The notes beneath the pieces are model-generated. The model did not search any database. It was not told the origin of the DNA and saw only the letters and a program-made list of their open reading frames with translations. The translations under genes and the position numbers were made by a program. A stretch of DNA of 32,168 nucleotides from an uncultured Acinetobacter sp. (GTDB taxonomy: Bacteria > Pseudomonadota > Gammaproteobacteria > Pseudomonadales > Moraxellaceae): contig CANQWW010000012.1 of assembly GCA_947627655.1 (NCBI GenBank), forward strand, positions 1 to 32,168. Direction: 5' to 3'. Below, piece after piece: positions 17,037 to 25,844 of the stretch (its first letter is position 1; each line of letters opens with the position of its first letter).

Positions 17037-18692
17037 ATGAGCACATTACATTTTAATCACTGGCCACGTCATCTTTCCCGTCATTTGTCCTATCCACAGA
17101 CGGGTTTATATGAGCATTTGGCAACGAATGCGCTGCGTTATCCAGACAAAGTGGCTGTGAACTACTATGGCAGCCAGGTCGATTACCAGACTCTGAATGC
17201 ACGGGTAAACCGTTTCGCTGGTTACTTGCAAGAACAGGCCAATGTGCAGCCGGGCGACCGTGTTGTGATCAGCATGCAAAATAGCGTGGCTTTCATTATT
17301 GCCTACTATGCGATTTTGCGTTGCGATGCGGTAGTAGTTCCGGTGAATCCAATGAACAAGGCATTGGAGCTGGAATGGTATGTGTCAGATACCGAAAGTA
17401 AAGTGGCAATCGTCGGTTCTGAGCTGATCGCTGAGTTTGAAACTTTGATGGGCAATACCTGCCTGGAAAAAATCATCGCGGCACGTTATGGCGATGACAT
17501 TTTTACCCCAACTAAATTCGTGATTCCAGAAACTGTCACTCAGGCGCCGGTGGTGAATGAAACTGTATTTGTCACTAATTTTGAAACAGCTTTAGAGCAT
17601 TCTGAAATCCAGACACAGGCAAGCCGTAAAGGCGAAGACCTGGCGGTGATTCTGTACACATCTGGCACGACTGCACACCCGAAAGGTTGTATGTTGAGTC
17701 ATCGTGCATTGGTGGCACAAATCCTGACCCAGATTAACTGGAGTCCATGGAATAACACAGCGAAAGTGCTGTCAGTGACACCATTCTTCCATGTCACTGG
17801 GATGATCAATGCCATGTGCCTGCCGATTTGGCTTGGTGCAACGACTTATCTGATGACTCGCTGGGATCGTCTCTGCGCAGCGCAGGTGGTAGATATGCAT
17901 GGTTTAACCCACTGGTGCTGTATCCCGACCATGGTGGTGGACCTGCTGGCAATGCCGCATGTGAATAAATTTAACTTCCGTTCCTTTACCTGTGTCTATG
18001 GCGGTGGTACCGGTATGCCGCATGCCATTGCTCAAGACTTTGAAACGCTGACTGGTATCGAATTTATCGAAGGCTGGGGCATGACTGAAATGGCAGCGGG
18101 CGTGCATTTGAATCCATATGGTCGTGGTAAGCGCCAGTGTCTGGGTGTGCCGCTATTTGATGTAGATAGCCGCGTGATTGATCCGGAAACTGGTGACGAA
18201 CTTGGTGTACGTCAATGTGGTGAAATTATTTCCAGCAGTCCATGTATGTTTAGCGGTTACTGGAAAAATCCCGAAGCGACCGATGCTTCATTTATCGAAC
18301 ATGATGGCAAACACTTCTTCAAAACTGGTGATGTTGGTTATTACGATGAAGAAGGCTACTTCTTTATGGCAGACCGTCTGAAGCGCATGATTAATGTGTC
18401 GGGTTATAAGGTTTGGCCATCAGAAGTGGAAAGCCTTTTATACAAGAATGAAAAAATCTTAGAAAACTGCATTATCCCATGTAATAAAAATGACCGTGGG
18501 GAAAGTGTAAAAGCAGTTGTAGTTCTGAAAGATAGCCAGAACATGACTGAAGAAGAGTTTAAACAGTGGTGCCGTCAGCAAATGTCGGCCTACAAAGTTC
18601 CGAAAGTGGTGGAATTTGTCAAAGAACTTCCAAAAACCGCAAGTGGAAAAATTAACTGGCGTTTACTGCAAGACAAGGAAATGAGCGCATGA
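17037..18692 (+). CDS. AMP-binding acyl-CoA ligase
   Basis: 'ILYTSGTTAHPKGCMLSH' AMP-binding motif, 'GWGMTEM', 'KTGDVGYYDEEGYFFMADRLKRMINVSGYKV', C-terminal 'PKTASGKINWRLL'. Confidence 0.93.
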   Translation: MSTLHFNHWPRHLSRHLSYPQTGLYEHLATNALRYPDKVAVNYYGSQVDYQTLNARVNRFAGYLQEQANVQPGDRVVISMQNSVAFIIAYYAILRCDAVVVPVNPMNKALELEWYVSDTESKVAIVGSELIAEFETLMGNTCLEKIIAARYGDDIFTPTKFVIPETVTQAPVVNETVFVTNFETALEHSEIQTQASRKGEDLAVILYTSGTTAHPKGCMLSHRALVAQILTQINWSPWNNTAKVLSVTPFFHVTGMINAMCLPIWLGATTYLMTRWDRLCAAQVVDMHGLTHWCCIPTMVVDLLAMPHVNKFNFRSFTCVYGGGTGMPHAIAQDFETLTGIEFIEGWGMTEMAAGVHLNPYGRGKRQCLGVPLFDVDSRVIDPETGDELGVRQCGEIISSSPCMFSGYWKNPEATDASFIEHDGKHFFKTGDVGYYDEEGYFFMADRLKRMINVSGYKVWPSEVESLLYKNEKILENCIIPCNKNDRGESVKAVVVLKDSQNMTEEEFKQWCRQQMSAYKVPKVVEFVKELPKTASGKINWRLLQDKEMSA

Positions 18693-20479
18693 ATAGCTAC
18701 AAAGCTCCTCTTAATGATCTAAGCTTCATCTTTAACCATTTACTAGATCAAGAGCAACTGGCTCAGCTTCCGGGTTTAGAAGATTTAGGTGTAGAACTTT
18801 ACGAATCTATTTTAGATGAAGCCGGCAAGTTTGCCACGAATGTACTGGATCCGATCAATGCCAGCGGTGACCGTGAGGGCCTGAAAATTACCAATGGCGT
18901 AGTCACAACACCAAAAGGATTTAAAGAAGCTTACGTGCAGTATACACAAGCGGGTTGGAACAATATTTCACTAGATCCAGAGTTTGGCGGACAGGGGCTA
19001 CCTTATATTCTGTCGACTGCGGTCAATGAAATCATGATGTCAGCCAACAAGTCTTTTGTGATGTGTTCAGGTCTGACCATTGGTGCGATTGAAGCGATCA
19101 GCCATGCGGCATCGGATGAACTGAAACAGAAATACCTGCCGAAACTGGTGTCTGGTGAATGGAGCGGTACCATGAACCTGACTGAGCCAGGTGCAGGTTC
19201 GGATGTCGGTGCATTAAAAACCAAAGCGATTGATCAAGGCGACGGTACATATCGTATCCACGGCCAGAAAATCTTTATCACTTTCGGAGAGCATGATTTT
19301 ACTGACAATATCGTGCATTTGGTTTTGGCACGCTTGCCAGATGCCCCTGAAGGTGTACGCGGCATTTCATTGTTCCTGGTACCTAAATTCCTAGTGAATG
19401 AGGGTGGTTCTTTAGGCGAGCGTAATGATGTGCGCTGTGTATCCATCGAGCATAAACTCGGTATCCATGCCAGCCCGACCTGTGTAATGGCTTATGGCGA
19501 CAATGAAGGTGCCTTAGGTTACTTAGTTGGTGAGAAAAACAAAGGTCTAGCCGCAATGTTCGTGATGATGAACATGGCACGCCTAACTGTTGGTATGGAA
19601 GGCGTGGCATTAACTGAACGTTCTTATCAGGCAGCGTTGGACTATGCACGTGAACGTATTCAGGGTGCCGATGTAGAAACAGCTAAGTCGATTGCGATCA
19701 TTGAACATGCAGACGTACGTCGTCAGCTGCTCAGTATGAAATCCAATGTAGAGGCTATGCGTGCACTGTCTTTATTCATCGCCCAGGCTCAGGATATCAG
19801 CTTCCGCCATCCGGATGCCCAAGTGCGTAAACACAATCAAGGTTTGGTAGATTTACTAATTCCAGTGTTCAAGGCATGGGCAACAGAAACTGCATTGAAA
19901 ACTACAACCACAGGTATTCAGGTACATGGCGGTCTAGGCTTTATCGAAGAAACTGGCGTAGCACAGTACCTGCGTGATGCAGTGATTAGCGTGATTTATG
20001 AAGGCACTACTGCAATTCAAGCAATGGACCTCGTTGGCCGTAAGCTGGTCAAAGACCAAGGCAAAAATCTGGGTGTACTGATTGGCATGATGAAAGAAAC
20101 TTTGGCAGAAGTTCAAGCTCAACCAGAACTGGCGGATGTCGCTGCTGAATTTGCCACAGCAATTGATCTGCTTGCTGAACATAGCCAGCACATTGCACAG
20201 CAGTTCGTACAGTCGACCAAGCAGGCACTGTCTGTCTCAGTTCCATACTTAATGCTGACCGGTAATGTCGTGGGTGCATGGCAATTGGCGAAGAGTGCAG
20301 TCAAAGCATCAAAACTCTTGGCATCTGGTGACAGTAACGAAAACTTCCTGAAAGGCAAGATTCAAACTGCCCGTTTCTATCACCGTATGGTGCTGCCAGA
20401 AATTCATGGTTTGGCCTACAGCGTGAAAAATGCGGGTGATGCCGTAGCTGCTTTTGACAATGCCTACTTCGGTGAGTAA
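18689..20479 (+). CDS. Acyl-CoA dehydrogenase, ~600-aa class
   Basis: 'GTMNLTEPGAGSDVGAL', 'IHGQKIFITFGEHD', 'QVHGGLGFIEETGVAQYLRDAVISVIYEGTTAIQAMDLVGRK'. ATGA overlap with the ligase gene. Confidence 0.93.
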   Translation: MNSYKAPLNDLSFIFNHLLDQEQLAQLPGLEDLGVELYESILDEAGKFATNVLDPINASGDREGLKITNGVVTTPKGFKEAYVQYTQAGWNNISLDPEFGGQGLPYILSTAVNEIMMSANKSFVMCSGLTIGAIEAISHAASDELKQKYLPKLVSGEWSGTMNLTEPGAGSDVGALKTKAIDQGDGTYRIHGQKIFITFGEHDFTDNIVHLVLARLPDAPEGVRGISLFLVPKFLVNEGGSLGERNDVRCVSIEHKLGIHASPTCVMAYGDNEGALGYLVGEKNKGLAAMFVMMNMARLTVGMEGVALTERSYQAALDYARERIQGADVETAKSIAIIEHADVRRQLLSMKSNVEAMRALSLFIAQAQDISFRHPDAQVRKHNQGLVDLLIPVFKAWATETALKTTTTGIQVHGGLGFIEETGVAQYLRDAVISVIYEGTTAIQAMDLVGRKLVKDQGKNLGVLIGMMKETLAEVQAQPELADVAAEFATAIDLLAEHSQHIAQQFVQSTKQALSVSVPYLMLTGNVVGAWQLAKSAVKASKLLASGDSNENFLKGKIQTARFYHRMVLPEIHGLAYSVKNAGDAVAAFDNAYFGE

Positions 20480-20483
20480 TACC

Positions 20484-20888
20484 ATGAGCTTTAATGTGAA
20501 TGCTTTTCTAGAAAAAGTGACACCGCCACCGATTCATACCTTTTTAGGTGGCAAGGTGGAAAAAGTCGAGCAAGATAATGGTTGGAAAGCTGTGATCAGC
20601 TATCAGCCGCGTCCTGAATTTGCCAACCCGATGGGGCATGTTCAAGGTGGCATGCTCTGTTCCATACTGGATGATGCCATGGGACTGTTTGCCATTATTG
20701 CTCAGGAAGGTACGCCATCAGCCACCATCACCATGAATGTGTCTTTCCTGCGTCCATGCAATATTGCACCGGTTGAAGTGGAAGTCTATTTCATACGTCA
20801 GGGCCGCCGCATTTCCAATATTGAAAGTGTGGCTTACCAGAACGGTAAGGAAGTCGGTAAAGCTAGCGCAGCATTTACCGTTGTATAA
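20484..20888 (+). CDS. PaaI-family hot-dog thioesterase
   Basis: 'NPMGHVQGGMLCSILDDAMGL' PaaI signature. ORF track starts at 20454; ATG 20484 follows the upstream stop. Confidence 0.87.
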   Translation: MSFNVNAFLEKVTPPPIHTFLGGKVEKVEQDNGWKAVISYQPRPEFANPMGHVQGGMLCSILDDAMGLFAIIAQEGTPSATITMNVSFLRPCNIAPVEVEVYFIRQGRRISNIESVAYQNGKEVGKASAAFTVV

Positions 20889-20896
20889 GAAAATTC

Positions 20897-20928
20897 AGGG
20901 CATTCACTACAGTGGATGCCCTATTTTT
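20897..20928 (+). terminator. Rho-independent terminator
   Basis: AGGGCATTCACT-ac-AGTGGATGCCCT followed by ATTTTT. Confidence 0.85.
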
Positions 20929-21004
20929 CAATGTATCAGGATGATACCTAGAGGGTGAGCAAGGAGAGTTAATGAATTATCACAAGCGAATGTAACAATT
21001 AAAT

Positions 21005-21025
21005 AAATTGCTGAATCAGCAATTT
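21005..21025. promoter_or_regulatory. Perfect palindrome upstream of the OprD-like gene; candidate operator
   Basis: AAATTGCTGA-A-TCAGCAATTT, 10-bp arms, ~90 bp upstream of the start codon. Confidence 0.5.
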
Positions 21026-21114
21026 GTCGAGCCAAATTTTGAAAAACACTTTTTAAACTTTTCTGTTGATTCCTATCAATGGAGCAGGGGTCTTTTTGTC
21101 TCAGGGAAATGACA

Positions 21115-22407
21115 ATGAAACAATTTGCTTTAACTACACTATGTATTGCAACACTGTTACCAACACTGGCGAATGCTGATTTTATTGAGGATAGCTCGGT
21201 TAGCTTGACCGCCCGTAATTTTTATCTAGATCGAAACTTTACTGATCCTGAAGTGACGAGCCCGGCGGCCAAACAATGGGTACAAGGTTTTATCCTGAAT
21301 GCCAAATCTGGCTATACCGAAGGCACCGTGGGGCTAGGGCTAGATGTTTATGCTGGAGCCGGTTTTAACCTCTGGGGCGATAAAGAATATTTGCCAGTCG
21401 TGCTGCAACAAACCCCAACTAAATCAAATGGTGATCCAGTCGATTCCTTCGGTGAAATTGGCGTGACCGGTAAAGCCAAAGTATCAGAAACTGAAGTTAA
21501 GGTCGGGACTTTATTCCCGGTGAATCCGGTACTGGTTGGTTCACCAGCGCGTCTGCTACCACAAACCTATCGCGGTGTGGCTTTAGAATCTAAAGACATT
21601 GACCGCATCAAGGTTGAAGCCGGTTATGTTGACCGCGTCAATCACCGCGATTCAACTAACTGGGAACATATCCATCTGTCTGGTGCCAACAAGAAATATA
21701 ATTCAGTAGAAGCCGATGGCCTTTACTATATTGGTGGCTATTATTATTTGCGTCCGGAAACGACCTTTGCGCTATATCATGCCAATCTGGATGACGTGTA
21801 CAATCAGTATACTTTTTGGGCACGTAATACCCATCACTTTAATGAGCGCTATAAATTATTTAATGACTTCCGTTATTTCCGTACTGTAGAGGCGGGTGCT
21901 GCTAAAGCTGGTAATGTGGATAGTCATCATGGTAATGCTGTAATTGCTTTAGGTGTAGATAACCATACTTTTACCACCGGTTATATTCATAACTCGGGGG
22001 AAACAGGATTCCCTTATTTAAGTGGTGGAGAGGCGAATACTTATATTGATGCTTGGGCAACAGATTTCCTGAATCCGAAAGAAAAGGCTTGGTCAGTACG
22101 TTATGATTATGACTTTAAGAATGAAATCCCTGGTCTAAAATTGATGATGCGTTATACCGAAGGAACTGAGATTGAGTTGGATAATCTGCGAGCTCATTAT
22201 CAAGCGAAAGGCAATTATCAGATGGATGAAGATTTAGAAGAACGTAAATTTGGTGTTGAGCTATCTTATCAGCTTCAAAGCACACGTTTGAAAGGTTTAT
22301 TTGTTCGGTTACGCCATGAAAATTACAAAAACAACTTTGGTCCTGATGCAACATTCAGAACTGCTAAGGAGCAACGTGTGAATATTGATTATACGTGGAA
22401 ATTTTAA
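21115..22407 (+). CDS. OprD family outer-membrane porin
   Basis: Signal peptide 'MKQFALTTLCIATLLPTLANA', 'FIEDSSVSLTARNFYLDRNF' N-terminus, C-terminal '...RVNIDYTWKF'. ORF track starts 21079; ATG 21115 preferred. Confidence 0.92.
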   Translation: MKQFALTTLCIATLLPTLANADFIEDSSVSLTARNFYLDRNFTDPEVTSPAAKQWVQGFILNAKSGYTEGTVGLGLDVYAGAGFNLWGDKEYLPVVLQQTPTKSNGDPVDSFGEIGVTGKAKVSETEVKVGTLFPVNPVLVGSPARLLPQTYRGVALESKDIDRIKVEAGYVDRVNHRDSTNWEHIHLSGANKKYNSVEADGLYYIGGYYYLRPETTFALYHANLDDVYNQYTFWARNTHHFNERYKLFNDFRYFRTVEAGAAKAGNVDSHHGNAVIALGVDNHTFTTGYIHNSGETGFPYLSGGEANTYIDAWATDFLNPKEKAWSVRYDYDFKNEIPGLKLMMRYTEGTEIELDNLRAHYQAKGNYQMDEDLEERKFGVELSYQLQSTRLKGLFVRLRHENYKNNFGPDATFRTAKEQRVNIDYTWKF

Positions 22408-22438
22408 TTTCAATATTGATTGGGTAAATAATAAAAAT

Positions 22439-22490
22439 AAGCATTGAAAGATTTATTTTCTATCAAGATGGAAGTAGAGAATCAATGCTT
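22439..22490. repeat. 9-bp perfect inverted repeat, 34-nt spacer
   Basis: AAGCATTGA ... TCAATGCTT just after the oprD-like stop codon. Confidence 0.5.
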
Positions 22491-22506
22491 GTGTCATCGA
22501 GACAAA

Positions 22507-22656
22507 CTAAACATTTTGTCTAGCAATTTCAATTAAGTCATTGAGTATCGCATCAGCATGTATGTTGCTGTGGTCACTCTTTGAATCTAAATCATCTGAC
22601 ATCATTTTTTTCTGGTCTTGAGCTGACTGAATTTCATTATCAATATCGCAGAAAAT
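22507..22656 (-). pseudogene. Probable 3' remnant of an unidentified protein-coding gene
   Basis: Open minus frame without a usable 5' start: '...IFCDIDNEIQSAQDQKKMMSDDLDSKSDHSNIHADAILNDLIEIARQNV*', preceded in frame by a stop. Confidence 0.35.
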
Positions 22657-22709
22657 CTAAAAATGAATAGAGCTAGTAGATAAAAATGGCTGAATACAAG
22701 TCTGCTCAT

Positions 22710-23459
22710 TTAAACGTTGATGATCAAATTGTCTCTAAAACCATTTTTCCCTTGCTCTTGCGGATAACCTAAAGGATTGATCACTAATCGGCATCCATCT
22801 ACGACTGTATCAACCGATGTATGCGTATGTCCCGCAATCCAAAGATTGAAGCCTTTAATATCAAGGTCATTAATAAAATAGGGATTAAGCGCTGAGGCAA
22901 CAGGATGGTGGCCCCAATATGGATCAAGGCAGGCTAAATGAGGTGGGAAATGGGTAATAACGATCACATTATCTTGCCCCTTAAACTGCATAATATTTTG
23001 ATGATATCGTTGAAATAATGTGATGTAGTCATCAGCGGTGATAGGTCGATGATCAGTGCTAATCATGATTTGATCAAAATCATAAATAGATTGTTCAGCA
23101 TCTTTTTTAAATTGTAGAAGTTCGGTCGGGGTGGTAAGCGTTGAGTTGGAACGGAAATTGGTAAATAAGGTACCACCAACAAATATTTTATTTTGTATTT
23201 TAATATAGTTATCATCAAGCAGGGCATTTTGAGGATAGTTTTCTCTTAAGAAATCCACGACTAAACTGTAGTTGGAGCTGTAGTAATCATGATTACCCAA
23301 AACAAAGATAAAGTGTTTATTCAGACTTTTACATGTTTCTGCAAACTCCAGAGCACCACTCAGGCGATTAGAAAAATCCCCAGCATGAATGATCAGATCT
23401 GCATCTTTTGATAGTTGATATTCTGAATTATGGGTGTCAGATAAAATTTGTAGTTTCAA
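22710..23459 (-). CDS. Metallophosphoesterase (calcineurin-like)
   Basis: 'SDTH', 'IHAGDFSNR', 'VLGNHDYY', 'VITHFPPH', 'IAGHTHTS' metal-binding motifs. Confidence 0.92.
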   Translation of the reverse strand: MKLQILSDTHNSEYQLSKDADLIIHAGDFSNRLSGALEFAETCKSLNKHFIFVLGNHDYYSSNYSLVVDFLRENYPQNALLDDNYIKIQNKIFVGGTLFTNFRSNSTLTTPTELLQFKKDAEQSIYDFDQIMISTDHRPITADDYITLFQRYHQNIMQFKGQDNVIVITHFPPHLACLDPYWGHHPVASALNPYFINDLDIKGFNLWIAGHTHTSVDTVVDGCRLVINPLGYPQEQGKNGFRDNLIINV

Positions 23460-23593
23460 ATGGCCTCCTCAGGCTGATCAAAAAGATAACATGCGCTGAG
23501 CTTGTTTTAAATAGATAAAGACCTCAATACCATGCGTGCTTGAGCAGACTACAAGAAGCATAAAAGACTTTTGTTCTCATCAAGGAATAAGTG

Positions 23594-23861
23594 ATGAATA
23601 GCACCATAAAAGATTTTGAATTTACATTTTATATCAATTATTTAAGATCTTTAGATAAAAGTGTTGCGGATCGGTTAGTTGCAGCCAGTTGTGATGATAC
23701 TTTGTGATGCACAATCAACAACGACTTATATTTAGCGTTTATCAGAAAAGCGGAAAGTCTTGATGTAGCAATTGAAAATGCATTAAGAAATATTAAGACA
23801 TGCAGGATGTCAGTCTATTCAAATACATGTGAATAATGAGCTTTATCCTTTGGTTGGGTAA
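23594..23861 (+). pseudogene. Decayed small protein gene: in-frame TGA plus a frameshift
   Basis: 'MNSTIKDFEFTFYINYLRSLDKSVADRLVAASCDDTL*CTINNDLYLAFIRKAESLDVAIENALRNIK', then continuing in another frame as 'GCQSIQIHVNNELYPLVG*'. TGA at 23705-23707. Confidence 0.65.
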
Positions 23862-24068
23862 TGAAGTTTAATTGTATAAAGAGCATTGTCATTTATTTAT
23901 ATGCAGCTTATTGGCAGTCTAGAGATTAAAGAAGCATTCTATGGTATTGCTAATCATTTATCAGAATGCGCTGATCACGTGGCCTGACGCCGTTATGAAT
24001 ATGAACATCGCAAATTCAGGCAATCACGCAAGCGCTTGTAAATAATTTTACAGTCTCAAATGGCGTTG

Positions 24069-24108
24069 GACGAATCTATTCATGTGATATCACATCAATA
24101 GATTCGTC
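24069..24108. repeat. 40-bp near-perfect palindrome
   Basis: GACGAATCTATT-C-ATGTGATATCACAT-C-AATAGATTCGTC, one mismatched C/C position per arm; lies just past the stop of the minus-strand siderophore operon. Confidence 0.85.
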
Positions 24109-24131
24109 TCTGGGTTTTCCAATACTTGATA

Positions 24132-25070
24132 TTATTTGACCACTGCATCTACTTCTTTGAGCATGGACTGCATGCCGCCCAGACTGTCATTCATCAGATA
24201 CCAGGTGTTGGAATCCAGAAAGACGATATGGCCATTTTTGGCCGCTGTGGTCTGCCGTACCAGATTATTGTCCAGTACCTTGCGTGCACCGCCGTCACCT
24301 TCGGTAATGGCCGCGCTGCGATCGATCACAAACAGATAGTCCGGGTTCTTCTCGGCAATAAACTCATGCGAAACCGACATGCCATGAGTACCAACTTTAA
24401 TCTTCGGGTCGGCTGGCTGGAAGCCGTACAGGTCATGAATCAGTCCAAAACGTGAGCCTACTCCATAGGCAGACAGCTTGTTGTTGTTGACCAGAATGAT
24501 CAGTGCGGTCTTGTCCTTGGTTTTCTGCTGCAGCGCCTGAATGTTCTTGGACAGGTCGCTCAGCTGCTGCTCGGCCTCGGCACGTTTACCGACCATATCG
24601 GCAATGTTCAGGGTGTGCTGGCGGAAAGAATTTAAACGGTCGTTATAATCCACCTGATTAAAATAGACCGGGGCAATGCCCTGAATTTGGCCCATCAGGT
24701 TTTCCATGCGTCCGCTCATCAAGATCAGCTGCGGCTGGCTTTCAGCAATTTTTTCTAGATTGGGTTCCTTGGCCGTGCCCACATCGATATAACTATCGCG
24801 ATTAAACTGTTGCAGTGCTTCTGGCAATGGCGTGCCTTGTGGTAAAGCCACCACTTTTTCACTGGTACCCAAGGTCTGAATGGTGTTGAGCGAGTTGGTA
24901 TCCAGTACCGTGATGCGGCTTAATTCCTGGGGAATACTGATCTTGCCGGCCTGGCTTTCAAATTGCTGCATTTCAGCTGCACTGGTCTGACCAGAAGGGG
25001 TCTCGGTTGGACTACAGCCGGCCAGCAGACCGGTGAGCAACAGTGCAGATACGAGAGTATTTAAACGCAT
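24132..25070 (-). CDS. Siderophore ABC transporter substrate-binding lipoprotein (FatB/BauB/CeuE-like)
   Basis: Lipobox 'LLLTGLLAGCS', periplasmic binding-protein pattern ('ITVLDTNSLNTIQTLG', 'EKIAESQPQLILMSGR'). Confidence 0.88.
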   Translation of the reverse strand: MRLNTLVSALLLTGLLAGCSPTETPSGQTSAAEMQQFESQAGKISIPQELSRITVLDTNSLNTIQTLGTSEKVVALPQGTPLPEALQQFNRDSYIDVGTAKEPNLEKIAESQPQLILMSGRMENLMGQIQGIAPVYFNQVDYNDRLNSFRQHTLNIADMVGKRAEAEQQLSDLSKNIQALQQKTKDKTALIILVNNNKLSAYGVGSRFGLIHDLYGFQPADPKIKVGTHGMSVSHEFIAEKNPDYLFVIDRSAAITEGDGGARKVLDNNLVRQTTAAKNGHIVFLDSNTWYLMNDSLGGMQSMLKEVDAVVK

Positions 25071-25079
25071 GGAGGTCTC

Positions 25080-25844
25080 CTAACTAATAAAATACAGCCC
25101 CAGCTGATGTTGCTGAATCTGCTGAATGGGAATATGAAAATCAAAAATATCCTGCAGAATATCTTCATGCATGATCTGCTGCGGCGTGCCCTGATAGGCC
25201 AGTTGGCCCTGTTTCATGGCAATGATCCGGTCCGCATAGACTGAAGCAAAATTGATATCGTGAATCACCACCACAATCGATTTACCATGATTGACGCAGA
25301 GGTCTTTGAGCACGCGCATGATCTGGGCGGAATGCTTCATGTCCAGATTGTTCAGCGGTTCATCCAGCAGGATATACTGGGTGTCCTGCGCCAGCACCAT
25401 GGCAATATAGGCGCGCTGGCGTTGGCCACCGGACAGCTCGCTTAGCTGCTGGCCCCGCATCGGTTCCAGCTCCATATAGTTGATCGCCTGATCAATCATT
25501 TGCCGGTCCTGTGCGGTCAGATGTCCGCGTGAATAAGGAAAACGCCCAAAGGCCACCAGATCTTCGACCGACAGACGCAGCTCGGTATGGTTGGCCTGCT
25601 TTAAAATCGCCATTTTCTTGGCAATCTCGGCATTGTTCATCTGCTGTAGATGCTGTCCGTCCAGCAGCACCTGGCCAGTATCTGCACTGATCAGCCGGCT
25701 GATGATGCCCAGCAGGGTGCTTTTACCGGCCCCATTCGGACCAATAAAGGCGGTAAACTGACCTTCGGCAATTTCAAGAGAAACTTGCTGAACCACGGTC
25801 TTGTCATGGTAATGCTTGCTGATATGCTCTAAGACAATTGCCAT
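25080..25844 (-). CDS. Siderophore ABC transporter ATP-binding protein
   Basis: Walker A GPNGAGKST, signature LSGGQRQRA, Walker B YILLDEPLNNLD. Confidence 0.93.
   Translation of the reverse strand: MAIVLEHISKHYHDKTVVQQVSLEIAEGQFTAFIGPNGAGKSTLLGIISRLISADTGQVLLDGQHLQQMNNAEIAKKMAILKQANHTELRLSVEDLVAFGRFPYSRGHLTAQDRQMIDQAINYMELEPMRGQQLSELSGGQRQRAYIAMVLAQDTQYILLDEPLNNLDMKHSAQIMRVLKDLCVNHGKSIVVVIHDINFASVYADRIIAMKQGQLAYQGTPQQIMHEDILQDIFDFHIPIQQIQQHQLGLYFIS

Noticed and set aside
23705-23707. In-frame TGA as a possible selenocysteine or recoding site
   Set aside because: A second lesion (frameshift) follows and no SECIS-like context was recognised; gene decay is simpler.
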